Assembly (NCBI GenBank): GCA_905250075.1
Contig: CAJNOP010000017.1
Location: 1,309,734-1,373,733, forward strand
DNA: 64,000 bases
Reading direction: 5' to 3'
Origin: Rotaria sp. Silwood1
Lineage: Eukaryota > Rotifera > Eurotatoria > Philodinida > Philodinidae
Shown here: piece by piece, positions 25,201 through 36,695 of the stretch
Layout: each line of letters starts with the position of its first letter
Position numbering within the stretch: the stretch's first letter is position 1
The notes under the pieces: model-generated
What the model saw: only the letters and a program-made list of their open reading frames with translations
Told to the model about the DNA's origin: nothing
Database searches by the model: none
Program-made: the position numbers and the translations under genes

Positions 25201-28200
25201 TCATTAAATAATGTTATAATTATTGTTTCATTATCAAATATATAATATGCTGTTGGTTGTATTTTTATTATTAATTGTTCAATTTGACAATAGAGAACAT
25301 CGATTAATGATGCTAATTCATCACATGTATGAGTACGAGTTTGTTCATTTATTGATAGAGAACAATTGATGACTGTACCTGATTTTGATTGAAAGCTATT
25401 GAAAATAAAAACAATACCAAATGAAAATGATATTTTCGAAAAAAACGAAATCCTGATATTAAAATCAATATTTTTTTCGATTTTTAATTTAACTTCGAAG
25501 TGTTTTCTATGTTTGAAAAATGCTCCTAATTATAATTTTTAAAAGTGTTGAGAGCATGAACTATAGATCGCTGCTACAGATCGCTAAACACGGTTAGTTT
25601 TCGATCACTTTAATTATCAACAGAAAAATTTGTTTTTCTCGAAATCTATTTTTTAGACAAAAATATGCAGAATCACCTCGGTTTTTCTGACATAGTCAGT
25701 TCGATCGAACTGAAAATTCTTTTAGAGAGACTAGACACTGCTAAGAGTGGCTAGCTTTTTTGTTTTGAAAAATACTGCATCGTTAATTTTTGGCAAATTT
25801 TACAAAAACAAATGTATTTTTAGAATTCTACTTTTTCAAGTTGACTACGAGTAAGCTTACAAAATCTCGTGATTTCAGGGGATTGACTTTTAAGATTTTT
25901 TTCTAATTTTTAAATTTTTACTTCCACTTGGAGAAACATTGAGAATTGATAACAAAAAGAATTATCGTCATGTTTAATGGACATCATTTTTTTAAAGATA
26001 TTCTCAATTCCATGGAATTCTTTGGAGATAAAAACTAAAACAGAATGGTAGATGATTTAGTTAGAGCAGTACTTACAATTATAGCAAATATTGACTAATA
26101 GTGCATGTAGTTTTGTAATTATTTCTAAAGTGATTCACATCTCTTCGAACAAAGTTCTTTCTTTCGAAACAAAACAGATATGTTTCAAAATTGCCACAAA
26201 TCGCACGAGGAGTAACTTATTTTTCATACACGGGTTATTGCAGGCAAAATGTGGCATACCTGCCTTTTATTCGACTTTGTTGTTCTGAATAAATTCTTTT
26301 AACATAGATAGATATCAAAATATTGACTCTTTCAGTTGACTATTAATTAAAAAATAATTAACGTCTATGGCACGAATTGTATCTATGGTAAAATCTTCGA
26401 CAAAATCGAACTCCGAAAATTTTCTTCTTCAACCAGCTTTCTAGAGATACTAATAAGTCTTGAAACAAAGACGTTTGTTTCAACATCATCTAGAGGTGGC
26501 AAAGGAGAATGTGTACTGTTTCGAATTGATTTTGAACTTCTCATTCAGTTATGAGAACATTTTTTCGTATTGTGTCACATCACTAGCGAAGAGTACATTG
26601 GTTTTTTTTGAAAAATCTAGGCATACTCACGAAAACTTTCGCTTAAGATTTTGTACCATCAAGAATTGTCTTCATTTAGTTTTCAAAAATGCTGCCACAA
26701 TTCGGAGTGTTTTTAAACTAAAATGCATGAAGTAGAATAAGATGTCCTTTAACCCTAATTTACTACCGCTAATTTCTCTGAACCAACGCTTTTAGTGCTG
26801 ATTTTTCTTGAAAGTATCTAGAGTAACTTAACATACATGTAACGTATAAAAATTAGCTCTAGAAAAGTTTATTATCCCGAGACAAACATGTTTTATTTCT
26901 GAAAAGTCAAATCACTAACGACTAATTTTGTCCATAGACTCATCTTGTTTCTAGTATACTGTGGATTATGAATTGGCTTTACTTTTCTACCACTTTTTTG
27001 GTATATTTCAATAAAATGATCCTGAAATGACTGACGATAGAAGTTTTAATATTATGGATTTCTAAAATCTCGATTTGATGAGGCTGACTAGAAGATAAGT
27101 CGTATAGAAAATACTGATCTATAACCATTTGATTTTGTATTTTCTTAAGAAATATTGTATATTATACATTACAATCTATATGAATTTTTACTATGCAAAT
27201 TCGATTTGTTCATTTAGGGTCACTTACGTTTTATTTCTGTTCCGATAATTTGCAAGTCATGCATGAAGTAAAGCATGTATATTAATTTTATTATAGATAT
27301 AGCATTACAAAATAATATTATAAAGCCTTGATCATTTTTTGTTACAAAAAAATAAAATGTATAAAATAATTTGATCGAAAATATTGCCCAAAGGCTACAA
27401 AACTCTGAGAACAAACTGTAATAGAAAATGTTGTTAAATTTAGAAAAATTTTCACTTAACAAGAAAGCTTTTCATTTTGTTTTGATTTTGAAAGTTTCAA
27501 AACATAAGGATAGAGTGCTATTACTCTAACAAGAATAAAGAAATATTCGACAAATTTTTCAACATCCGATATAAACATTTTATTATAACACCTGATTGTC
27601 ATCGACTTGTCGTAAACTGTGATCATAATTAAATAAATAAATTCTATTCCAAACTAGCATTTATTAGAAAATACATATATAATATGAACAAGAAAGTTTA
27701 TCCAGCTGTCAACTAAATAATATTATTTAGAATAGAATACAGTCTGTCTATGAGATATTCAAACAAAAAATTGTTTTCGCATTATAAACCTTAAATAGAG
27801 TTTTTGATTGAATTATTTATGTTCATTCTCTTGTACACTAGATCAATAATTATAAAACATAATCGAGAAAAAAATGTTGAAGTATAGCAGTAAAAAAATT
27901 TCTTCCCTCCTTCCACAAATCATGGGAGACGTTGATATAAGATCAAGAGAAAAAAGTGCGACTTCAGTTCTTCGAAGTATAGATGAAGTGCAAGTGAAGT
28001 GCAGGTGAAGTACAAGTGAAGTATCTTGAAGTATGCTATTCATCATACTTCACTCGCGCTTCACTTATGCTTCAAAGTGCTGAAGTCGTACTTTTCCCCC
28101 ATTGTATACGATCAAAGACCATACATTGATAACATATCGTTATAATATATGAACTATCTTCTCATTACATTTCTGGCGGATTAAATAAAAGTAAGATAAA

Positions 28201-30092
28201 GAAATATATCTCCAAATGGATGGAATCTCTCTGTAATCAGTAACAGCAATTACATAATGTTTCACATATTAATCTTGCAAAGATTGTGCTAACAGCTTTT
28301 TCAATATTACACAAAAGGCATCGTTGTTAGGAATAGTTATATATGTATGATACTAAAAAACATTGAAATTACACGGTACAAAAAGATCAAACAAATATAT
28401 TTTGGATATAAAAAAAAAATGTGACCCAACTGATAGAAGAATATCTTGATATATTTTGTTCTAAGATGTTTTTTGACCTTCAAAAAACATTTATGGTCAA
28501 ATTCTTTATATACATATTTCTCTTTCGAAATATAAAAATAATTCAAGCCTCTATAATATTATATTACCATGTTATGTCAAAAAACATAATCAATGGAGAA
28601 CTTTTGCCTGACCTTTTCATTATCTATAGAACAAGCTCATTTATTGTTTTTTATTTAAATTTAATTTGTTGTCTATTGGTTGAATTATTGAGATTACTCT
28701 AGCGAAACAAAATGATCCTTGAGCGATAGCAGATGCTGAAAAAACAGTATATTTACATTGCTCTGTGACGTCCCTTAACGGCAAATTTAGCGTGAAATAC
28801 GAGCTGCTCTTTGGGGACTGGATGGAGAAATATGAATCGTAGTTAACGATAAAAAAACAGATCGTTAATGATAGTTATATTCTTTATTCGAAAAGAAATG
28901 TCAATCTTGATGCATATCGACAATTTATCGCTAAGAATATATCAAAATTTTATGCTTTCGAACTTTGGAAATTCTCTCATGAAAATACTTTTTTTTTTTA
29001 ATAAAAAAAATGATCTTTTCTGAGATTTTGCAAATTTTCTTAAAAATTTTTTTTTTGATTTTGACATCGAAGAAAATTTTAATTTAAATGTGAGAGAATA
29101 GTTTTCTTTCTTTTAAAAAAGAATGAATCAAGTGGTTTATTAAGTAGAATTCAATAAACTAGATTCTAATTGGCTTCATCTGAGTTCAAAGGTCAGCTTG
29201 CTGTGATATCAAAGTATGACATCATAGGAAAATGTCATCATTACTTTTATTCATTTATTATTCTATAACAATAAAAATTAATAGACATTCGCGTATTTGA
29301 TTGAATTCTTACATATATCAATAAAAATTCAATCTTTCCTTAGGATATAAATGAATATATGTCTTACTTTATACTTGAACTAGATTGTGATTGTTGACAG
29401 TACCCAATAATAGTTTGTAATTTTTTACAATCAACATTATATTTATTTTTTTCTAATAGATTCTTTTTGTAAATATAAAAATGTTGACGTATATGTTTTA
29501 TTGATTGTATATATGCATATAGACCAAATATATTAATAGTAAAGTGATAAAAAATTATTGAAAAAAATTCTGAACTTTTCCATTGAATTTGATTTGTTTG
29601 ATGATTTAATAAAAGACTAATATGTAAAATTGAAATACTTATTGAAATCAATACTGATTGAAGTAAAGTAAATGTTAATAAAGCATACATAGTTATAATA
29701 GAAATGGTTGCTAGTAATATATGAAATTGTTCTGTTTGATAAGATATTATTAATGGAATTGTTAAAAGAAAAATTATTAAAAATCGTGTTAAAATCCAAA
29801 GCTTTTTCCATCTTTTATGCAAACGTATAAGTAATAATAAAATGAAAGTTAAAAAGATTAATAATAATAAACTTATTGTTCGAATATCAAATATTTGATT
29901 TGATAAGAATAAACGACAAAGAAAAAGAGTAAAAAGATAAATTAATGATAATAATGGAAGGAATATTTTTAAACATAATTTACTTAATTTATTTAAGAAT
30001 TTTTTATAATAAAAATTCAAATCATCACAATCATTCATATGATGTAAATGAAAATTTTTTTTCCATAGATATTTCAAATGATTTGTTGTCAT
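19260..30092 (-). CDS. Adenylyl-cyclase-like 12-TM membrane protein with degenerate cyclase domains (pseudoenzyme)
   Basis: Exons 30092-29368, 25395-24274, 22902-21915, 21579-21153, 20479-19915 and 19854-19260 join in frame to about 1473 residues. The order is that of animal membrane adenylyl cyclases: six membrane segments (about residues 43-200), a C1a-like domain (about 250-400), six more segments (about 490-715), a C2a-like domain starting FLLPLRVINYYL (compare LLPxHVA; about 740-940) and a Ser/Asn-rich tail. The loop after segment 9 has N-glycosylation sequons NKT, NLS and NLT, as in real cyclases. Catalytic motifs are gone. C1a has VINCSLSIN where FADIVGFT is expected. C2a keeps DIW but reads DIWSEHISFIQLL where DIWGxxVNxASRM is expected, losing the catalytic Asn and Arg. 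All frames stay open over 4.4 kb, so it is not an ordinary pseudogene. Closest subtype unclear; length resembles ADCY9. The acceptor-like tttag just before the ATG allows an extra 5' exon. Confidence 0.8.
20480..21152 (-). other. Intron 4 of the cyclase-like gene
   Basis: 673 bp of AT-rich intron; I see nothing in it beyond splice sites. Confidence 0.5.
22903..24273 (-). other. Intron 2 of the cyclase-like gene with a dispersed repeat copy
   Basis: 1.37 kb between the exons carrying membrane segments 9 and 10. It contains copy 1 of dispersed repeat family A (23872-24087). Otherwise it is non-coding. Confidence 0.55.
23872..24087 (+). repeat. Dispersed repeat family A, copy 1
   Basis: Shares ordered blocks with 28108-28310 and 57212-57436: cattgatatatgat, ataacatctcattataat, tatgaactatttcctcac, gtaattagtaacaacac, tatttcacat and attatgctaacaattttt. 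All three copies have the same orientation. No terminal repeats or coding frame are visible, so the class (SINE, MITE or other) is undetermined. Confidence 0.6.
26240..26930 (+). repeat. Dispersed repeat family B, copy 1
   Basis: Colinear with 35020-35790 over roughly 700 bp. Shared blocks include ttctgaataa.ttctttt, tttgtttca.catcatctaga, gtaccgtttcgaattg (gtactgtttcgaattg here), gaaaaatctaggcata, gctgattttt and gaaaagtttattatc. Neither copy carries a long frame. The ends could not be defined. Confidence 0.6.
27950..28096. repeat. Short foldback element with internal GTGAAGT tandem repeats
   Basis: The outer arms aaaaagtgcgacttcag (27951-27967) and ctgaagtcgtactttt (about 28079-28095) are inverted copies. 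Between them a gaagtgcaagt/gaagtgcaggt/gaagtacaagt unit of about 11 bp repeats in tandem and is partly mirrored by cttcactcgcgcttcactt, so the whole 147 bp could form a hairpin. Confidence 0.6.
28108..28310 (+). repeat. Dispersed repeat family A, copy 2
   Basis: Same block order as the copies at 23872 and 57212, including gataacatatcgttataat, tatgaactatcttctcat, gtaatcagtaacagcaatta and gattgtgctaacagctttt. It begins about 12 bp after the foldback element at 27950-28096. Confidence 0.6.
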
Positions 30093-30320
30093 TCTAAAAG
30101 CAATTAAACAATTAATTCATATGATAATTATGTTACTTTTTCATAGTCAAAGATATGTAACTTCAAATAAGATAGTAGTCTAATGAATTTATCTTTCGAA
30201 GATAACAACAACTTGAAGCATTTGTTTCGCAATCATGAGAGTTTAACTTTACTCATTAAGAGATAATTGCAAAATAACAGATCTTTAAAAGTAATTTCTT
30301 CCTTGTTCAAGTAACATACG

Positions 30321-30540
30321 TACGTTGTTGTATTTTCAGTTGAATGAATTATTGTTTCTGTCCTGTCTATCTCAATGTGTATTAATGATGAATTGTATAT
30401 ATAATATGATGTATGTTCGATCATAGACGAAGTGGAAGAATTCTTTTTCCTCCTCTTCTTCTTCTTCTCATTACTGTACTGCTGGTGCAACATGCTTTTT
30501 CCTTTCCCTTACTTCGCACCTACCCTTTTATAGGCGTTTC
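30321..30540 (-). promoter_or_regulatory. Candidate promoter and 5' exon of the cyclase-like gene
   Basis: On the minus strand CCTATAAAAGGG (TATA core about 30532-30525) lies in an unusually G/C-rich patch. About 32 bp downstream is an ATG (30493) opening a frame with a Lys/Arg-rich start (MLHQQYSNEKKKKRRKK). A donor GTACGTATG at about 30323 would leave phase 2 and could splice to the acceptor just before 30093, adding about 57 residues in frame. This is inference from splice motifs; transcription could equally produce only an untranslated leader. Confidence 0.35.
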
Positions 30541-32522
30541 TATCGATCATTGCACTACTGCTGTTGCTGCTGACCTCTGGTCAAAAGAATTATAAGCTCA
30601 CTTACTTACTTTTTTACTTTATGATTGCATATATTGAATACGAAGAATGAAAGAAAAAAAAATGAAGGCGATAGAAAAGAAAATGACGACGAAAAAAGAA
30701 ATCTTGTCCAGCACCGATGACAAGTGTGATGCAATAAGATACGAAAAGAAAACGGAGAACTTGAGCATTTTGTGTACATACATACTGAAAGTGCTACAAA
30801 TAAACACTTTCTTTGCATTAGATATAAAGGCAAATAAGTCGACTATGTGTGAACATAGATGTTTAATTTTTTTGCTTCTCTACTGTTGAACATTCAAAAA
30901 GAAAAGCACAAAGAATCCGAATATGAACAATATATAAATGGAAGTTTGCCTGCTCTTCTGTCTACTCATAAATATATGTTTATACTTAATCATAAAAGAA
31001 GACATTAATATGCAAAAAAATTTCTAAAAAAGACTTACAAAGTGTCATACCATCATTTTATATACATTAATTTAGTCAACATTATCCAAGGTTATTACCT
31101 CTCGAAATCTTGGAAGACGTGCAAATGCTTTTAGTCTACTAATTTTGATTAACTAATGTTAGATAATGTCTCTTGTAGCTTATATAATGATGCAATAATG
31201 AAGAATAAAAAAGATCACGACATAGAAAGAAAACAGAGACTCGACACATTATATGTTTACAGATGTATTGAATATTTCAAACATTGAGAATAGATCAGAC
31301 GACCATTCATTGTCCTTCATTATATACAAAGGCTATAATGGTCACAGTATAAACACGTTCTTATACTATAGTCTGTCTTATTCCTATGAGATTACATTAG
31401 TAGTGTACGAATAAATGACCTTTTCAAAGTGTTTTTATGAATAGATATGTTTGTTTATATATAAATATATATACATATATATCTATCTTTTTTTTCTCTT
31501 GATCCGATAGTCATGTCATTACAAGGTCTATTATTCTATTTGAATAAATTTCATTATTAAATCAATACTCTAATATTCTTTTCTTTTCGAATACTAACTA
31601 GAAACAAGGAAAGTTTACACTTTTTGTTGCATCAAAGATTAAGAGATCTCAATATGTGTAATATCAATTAATAAGTGTATGCCTTTTTCTCATTTACCAT
31701 GTTACACACGCCAAAGAACAATCTATATAAATGCTCTGTACATAACATAGAAAAAAAAGAAGGAATGACAAACAGATCTGATAGTTCATTATAGATTTTT
31801 TATCGGAAGAATAAAGTGCTTCCAGTCGTCATATTGTACATGTGCAATTTCCTCTGATAAGAGAGACACTCTAAATCCCAGTGATTGTGCGTGCTTCTTT
31901 TCCTCGCCAATATGGTGCAATTGAAAAAAAAACTAAACCTGTTTTATATATAGACTGAACATTTCCTTTACTCTAATTGCATACGGCATTATATAATCAC
32001 ACGTCATCAATAACAACGATTGACTAATAATAATCTAATAGTACAAATAATATGTTATACCCGAAGGGAAAATTTTCTTTTTTGTGCATCATCATATTTT
32101 ATTCTGCTTGATGTTTTTGTATTATAAAGCAAATAATAATTCGATTTTATATTGAACTATTGAGTACTTGATTACATTTGAATAGACACATTACTTTCTT
32201 TCACCTGGTTACCAATGAAACTTAATGTGTAATCATTATTCTTGTTACGTATTTACATTTTATAACGACAGTAGTTGTTCGATTGCATGCTGTTTGAGAC
32301 AGAGTATTATTAATTCACTTGTTTAATTTTTCATATAAATGACAGCTCGACAGTTGGTCAGTAATTCTATAACATATATGCAAATGAAAACAATAGCATG
32401 AACTTGAAATGATCGCCATTGGGGGTCATTTTTTTTTCTTCTTCTGTTCTCTCTTGCTTTATTGCCATTGCTTGTTTGAATACAATGGTCAACAAAAAAA
32501 TCGGTCAACTTGCATAGTGTTA
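30541..32522. other. Intergenic, divergent cyclase-like and CUB/LDLa genes
   Basis: About 2 kb of AT-rich sequence, with a (TA)-rich stretch at about 31456-31482. I see no gene. The open frame at 30647-30889 is Lys-rich low-complexity sequence without splice support. Confidence 0.5.
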
Positions 32523-35500
32523 ATGATAATCATGTGGTCAGATTTCTATCTATTATTTATAATATATTTGAATTTTAATTATGTAAATACAAATAAAGAT
32601 GAATTTCATTGTAAGACAATAAATAAGATTCGTTTATTTAGTTTCAATAATTTGATCTAAATTTTAGTTTATATGGATAATCAAACATTATGTAATCAAG
32701 ACATAATCTATTTGAAAAATATTCATATAGGAAGAATTTATTCACATATTGATTACCATGTAAATAAATATCTAAAACTGCTTTTTTTTTTTACTCAAAA
32801 TTCAAACTTTTTATATTTTTTTGTTTTATAGAATAAATACTTTTATTTTCCAGATAATCATTGTACAATAACAATACAAACTAAAAAAAGAATATGGATG
32901 TCTGTAGAATATTTTCAATCAAATTCTAGTTCATCATTTCCCAGATGTATTGATGGTAAATATGCTGGAAATGATGATCGATTACAAATTATTGATGTAA
33001 ATATTACAATTTATAATTTATTTTTCACAGTTGACATGCGAATGTTGTTGAGTTTGGAATGTATGAATCAATTAAAAAAGTCTCTTACAAAAGATGATGT
33101 TCAAATGATAAATTGCTTTTGAGTCAGAACTATGTGCATCATATATGTCCTAATGAGCTATGAAATACTCTAAAAAATATCTTGCTATTAACGTATATTG
33201 CATTTTTTTGGTATTTTTTTTTAACACAGCGGTGTGATCCCTCACAGACACAGCAGAAAACTAAGTTTCACATTTCGACTTGAAATTTTACATAGAGACA
33301 GACATTAAAGTGAAAGCTTGAGGTATTCAGATTGTTGCCATTCTGAAATAGGAACATCGAAATCTACCTGTGTATATGAGCGATATCATACTTAGAACCG
33401 GACCAGTCGTTTTTTTCTTGATTTTTTTAGGACACTAAAGCTTGACTATTTTGTTCGTTGTCAACGATTTCCAGGGTTTTCATCAGCAAAAGATATGAGT
33501 ATGGAAGTTTTCAACTGACAAATTTCTAGTTACCAACAAAATTCCAGTTTTAATTATTGAATTCACACGTTTTTATCGTACGATGACGATCTTGAATCAT
33601 ACTGAATGAATTTATGATGATCACGAAAAATTAGCCAATGATGAGAAGTGTTGGAGTCTCGAGTTCACTCGTGTCAGCTATTAGCACCATGCAACGTGTG
33701 AAAATATTTAATTATTAATAAACTTGTAAATAGAAAGTCTAATATAAATAACGCACTATTTTTTCAATCGACAATAGTATTCTTTGACAAATTGAGATAC
33801 CTTTCAGCTGTGTGAAATAATTATTTCAAAAAGAAATTTATTAAAAAAAGTCAGCCGAAGCATAGTACAGATGTTGTTCAATATTAGTTGCTGTGAGTTA
33901 CTAGAAGAAACGTGACAGATTAAAATACGAGTTGTTACCATTAGAAACTTTCAGATTTATGTGAGTTTTACATTGTATATGTTCCTAAAACTGAAGTAAT
34001 AGACTGTTTGATGAAAGAGAAAAATAAAAAAAATTAAACTTTTTCTTTACTGATAACAAACGATACTTGTAGTGTATCTATTTCAATTTTTCTGACTGCT
34101 CTATTTCATTTTCTGTTAAATTGCAATAGAGATCGAGTGATTTCTTTTTTTTGGAGACATTTTAGATTTCTATTACATCTATTCTCTTTAGTTTAAGTCG
34201 ATTTTAGTCTCTTTTTAATTTGGTATGGTTCACCATCTGTTTCGTTTCGGTAACATGAATGCTGTTCTATTCACAGATGCTTCCCAATGGCACTCAACAG
34301 AACTCTTATTGATTAAAGGAACAATACATAAATACGTACGGGTGTGTATATGAGTATAGAGAAGACCTACAGCCAGACCGACACTCTTTTTATGCTTCTA
34401 ATTGTTCATACTATGATGAACAATCAGAGAGACTGATAATAAGGTCCAAATTGATTCGTCAATTTCGCATCATTTTTGAATCCTATATTAATTTATAGTT
34501 ATTTTAGGTGCTTCTTAGCTTATAATAACCTATACCTCTTCAAAATATATTATGAACTGTTTAATGCAGCAGATATAGTTGTGGTAGAGCTGTCTAAGGA
34601 ATAAGTGTCGCGGTAGCAACTGTTGTAGGAATATCGATCGGAGGAATCTGTATCATGAAATCTTCGTTTTCATTTTTATAATTTTAATATGAACAGCAAA
34701 ACCAACGGAAATAGAAAGTAAATTGACGTGTTATCAAAACATTCGATCAAAAATTTACCGAAAACTATTGTGTGTCAGATAGCATCGATTTTACTATTAA
34801 AACAACAAAATTAACTTCCTATTTGATTAGTATTTACAATCATGCATTTTGCTCTAAGGTCATAACTATAACACACATGTAGTGCAACACATGCTTCTTG
34901 GTGTGAATAATGAGTTTAAGAAAAATTATTTTATCAAAAAATCTCACCAATTATTCAATGTTCTTCATGTCTCAGAAAATGAAAGAGATTTTGTAGAAAT
35001 ATATGAATGAGCCATTTTAGACAAAATGGAGCATATCCACCAATTCATTTCACTTTGATTTGTTTTCAAAGATTGTTTTTCTGAATAAGTTCTTTTGGCA
35101 CAGAGATGTTTAAAAATATTAGCTCTTTCAGCGTGACCATTATTAAGGAAGTAATTAGCAAATATCTGAAAACCTCAGGATAGGCTCTACTGCACGTACT
35201 GCATCTATATGATGAAGTTTTCAGCGAGATTAGACTTCGAAAAACTTTTCCTTAGAATCGGATTTATCTAGAGATCCTAGTAAGCCCTGAAATAAAAACT
35301 TTTGTTTCATCATCATCTAGAGCTGATAAAGAAAGATATGTACCGTTTCGAATTGGTTTTGAACTTTTTATTCAATTATGACGGCCTTGTTTTGTATTCC
35401 ACCATGTCACTCACGAAAAGTAAATTGGATTTTTTCGAAAAATCTAGGCATAATCAGAAAAACTTAAGATAAAGATTTTTTAGCCTCATAAATTTTCTAC

Positions 35501-36537
35501 AGAATGTACTATTTGGTTTTCAAAAATAGTGTCTTTATTGCTTTTTTGTTTCAAGCTAGAATTCATCAAATGAAAATCAATGTTATTTTGTGTGTCACGT
35601 CGCTAATGCTACCTTTCCACTGATAATTTCTTTTAGCAAAGATCTTTAGCGCTGATTTTCTCAGTATATCTATAGTAACTAAACATATATATATATAACA
35701 TATAAAATTGAACTGTAGAAAAGTTTATTATCTCGAGGTAAATGTGTTTTAATTATGCAAAGTCATATCACTAACGAATGATTTCATACATATATACAAT
35801 TGAACAAAATAAAAATAGTTAAATTTTTATTGTTTACGTGGAGGAGAACAATTTAAACACATCTCTATTATGAAGTAAACATTAAACCACAATTAAAGCA
35901 TCGTAATAAAAAACAAGTTTTGTTGTTTTTATCTATTCTCAATATCGTTTATTACAGAATTTTAAAACACTATTCCAATCTCAACTTCTTTTACTGTAAA
36001 ACTGTTTTTTTTTAAATATAATAGGGTTATAAAAATGGTTCAATTCTACGTATTATCTGTGGTAAAGATACTGATAAATATTTTGATCATACACCATTAA
36101 TTCTGAAAAGTTCAATTTTTACAATTGATTGGCAAACAAAAAGTCAATCATTTGGTTTTGAATTAAAATTTGTTTTATATGATTTAGCTGTTGACGGTCA
36201 ATGTTTGAATTCCAATCAATTTCAATGTAAAAACAAACGATGTATTGATAAATCATTAATATGTTATGATGAAGATTATTGTGGAGATAAGAGTCATGAA
36301 AATAGTTTAGAAAAAAATACTCACTGTAGAATGCGTATGTACTAAAAACAAATGCAGTTTTTTTTTTCTTTATTAATTTATTTCTTTTCAGAAATTGCTA
36401 AACAAAATTCAATTCATTCACATTTTGTATTTATATTTGTTATTTTTTGTTGTTGCTTATTTGTATGTATTTTAATATGTGTTTTGAAAATTTGTCGAAA
36501 ACAAAGTAAAAATAAAGAATGTGTTGGTGGATTGTAA
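32523..36537 (+). CDS. CUB and LDL-receptor class A type I membrane protein
   Basis: Five exons (32523-32610, 32668-32759, 32832-32996, 36025-36334, 36392-36537) join in frame to 266 residues. The N-terminus is a signal peptide (MIIMWSDFYLLFIIYLNFN). A CUB domain follows (about residues 35-170) with the typical G.I.S...Y...Y...C.I.I motif (GRIYSHIDYHNKYFYFPDNHCTITI, split over two exons) and a middle strand DRLQIID. An LDLa module has six cysteines and an acidic end (CLNSNQFQCKNKRCIDKS, then CYDEDYCGD ... HCRM). One membrane segment (VFIFVIFCCCLFVCILICVL) and a short basic tail finish it. The layout recalls NETO-like or LRAD proteins with a single CUB, but I cannot assign an orthologue. The two 5' introns are short, the third is 3 kb. 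Start could also be ATG 32532. The stop lies only about 90 bp before the next gene's TATA box. Confidence 0.78.
32997..36024 (+). other. Long intron of the CUB/LDLa gene
   Basis: 3 kb intron splitting the CUB domain. It contains repeat family B copy 2 (35020-35790). The rest is AT-rich sequence with no supported feature. Confidence 0.55.
35020..35790 (+). repeat. Dispersed repeat family B, copy 2
   Basis: Colinear with 26240-26930 in the same orientation (see that entry for shared blocks). It also carries cctagtaagccctgaaa, matching ctaataagtcttgaaac in copy 1, and cagtatatctatagtaact, matching gaaagtatctagagtaact. No coding frame. Confidence 0.6.
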
Positions 36538-36630
36538 TTTCCTTGACATGCAAGCTTTTTCAATGTTTTCTTTTTCGTGTGATTTTATTAATCTAATTCA
36601 AATCGGATGTTTGCAACAAAGAATTTTTAG

Positions 36631-36660
36631 TATAAAAAAGCTCAACAAACACATTCAGTA
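36631..36660 (+). promoter_or_regulatory. TATA-box core promoter of the secreted peptide gene
   Basis: TATAAAAAAG at 36631-36640 is followed about 24 bp later by an initiator-like TTCAGTA (about 36654-36660). This places transcription start near 36656 and gives a leader of about 40 nt before ATG 36696. TATA plus initiator at this spacing is a classical strong core promoter. Confidence 0.6.
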
Positions 36661-36695
36661 GTCAGAGAACGCCTAATCCGTAAAAAGTAAAAACG

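Larger units (their letters stand above)
25396..29367 (-). other. Intron 1 of the cyclase-like gene, repeat-rich
   Basis: A 4 kb intron separating the first membrane block from the C1a-like domain. It holds one copy of repeat family B (about 26240-26930), a foldback (27950-28096) and copy 2 of family A (28108-28310). No nested gene is visible. Confidence 0.6.

Noticed and set aside
30413..30595. 60-codon plus-strand frame with a signal-peptide-like start (MFDHRRSGRILFPPLLLLL)
   Set aside because: The Leu run comes from a CTTCTTCTT simple repeat, no donor of the right phase leads to the CUB exon, and a better signal-peptide exon exists at 32523. The minus strand here looks like a promoter and 5' exon instead.
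36352..36391. Frame start at 36352 for the last CUB/LDLa exon
   Set aside because: That part is intron; the acceptor tttcttttcag at 36391 keeps the membrane segment in frame with the LDLa exon.
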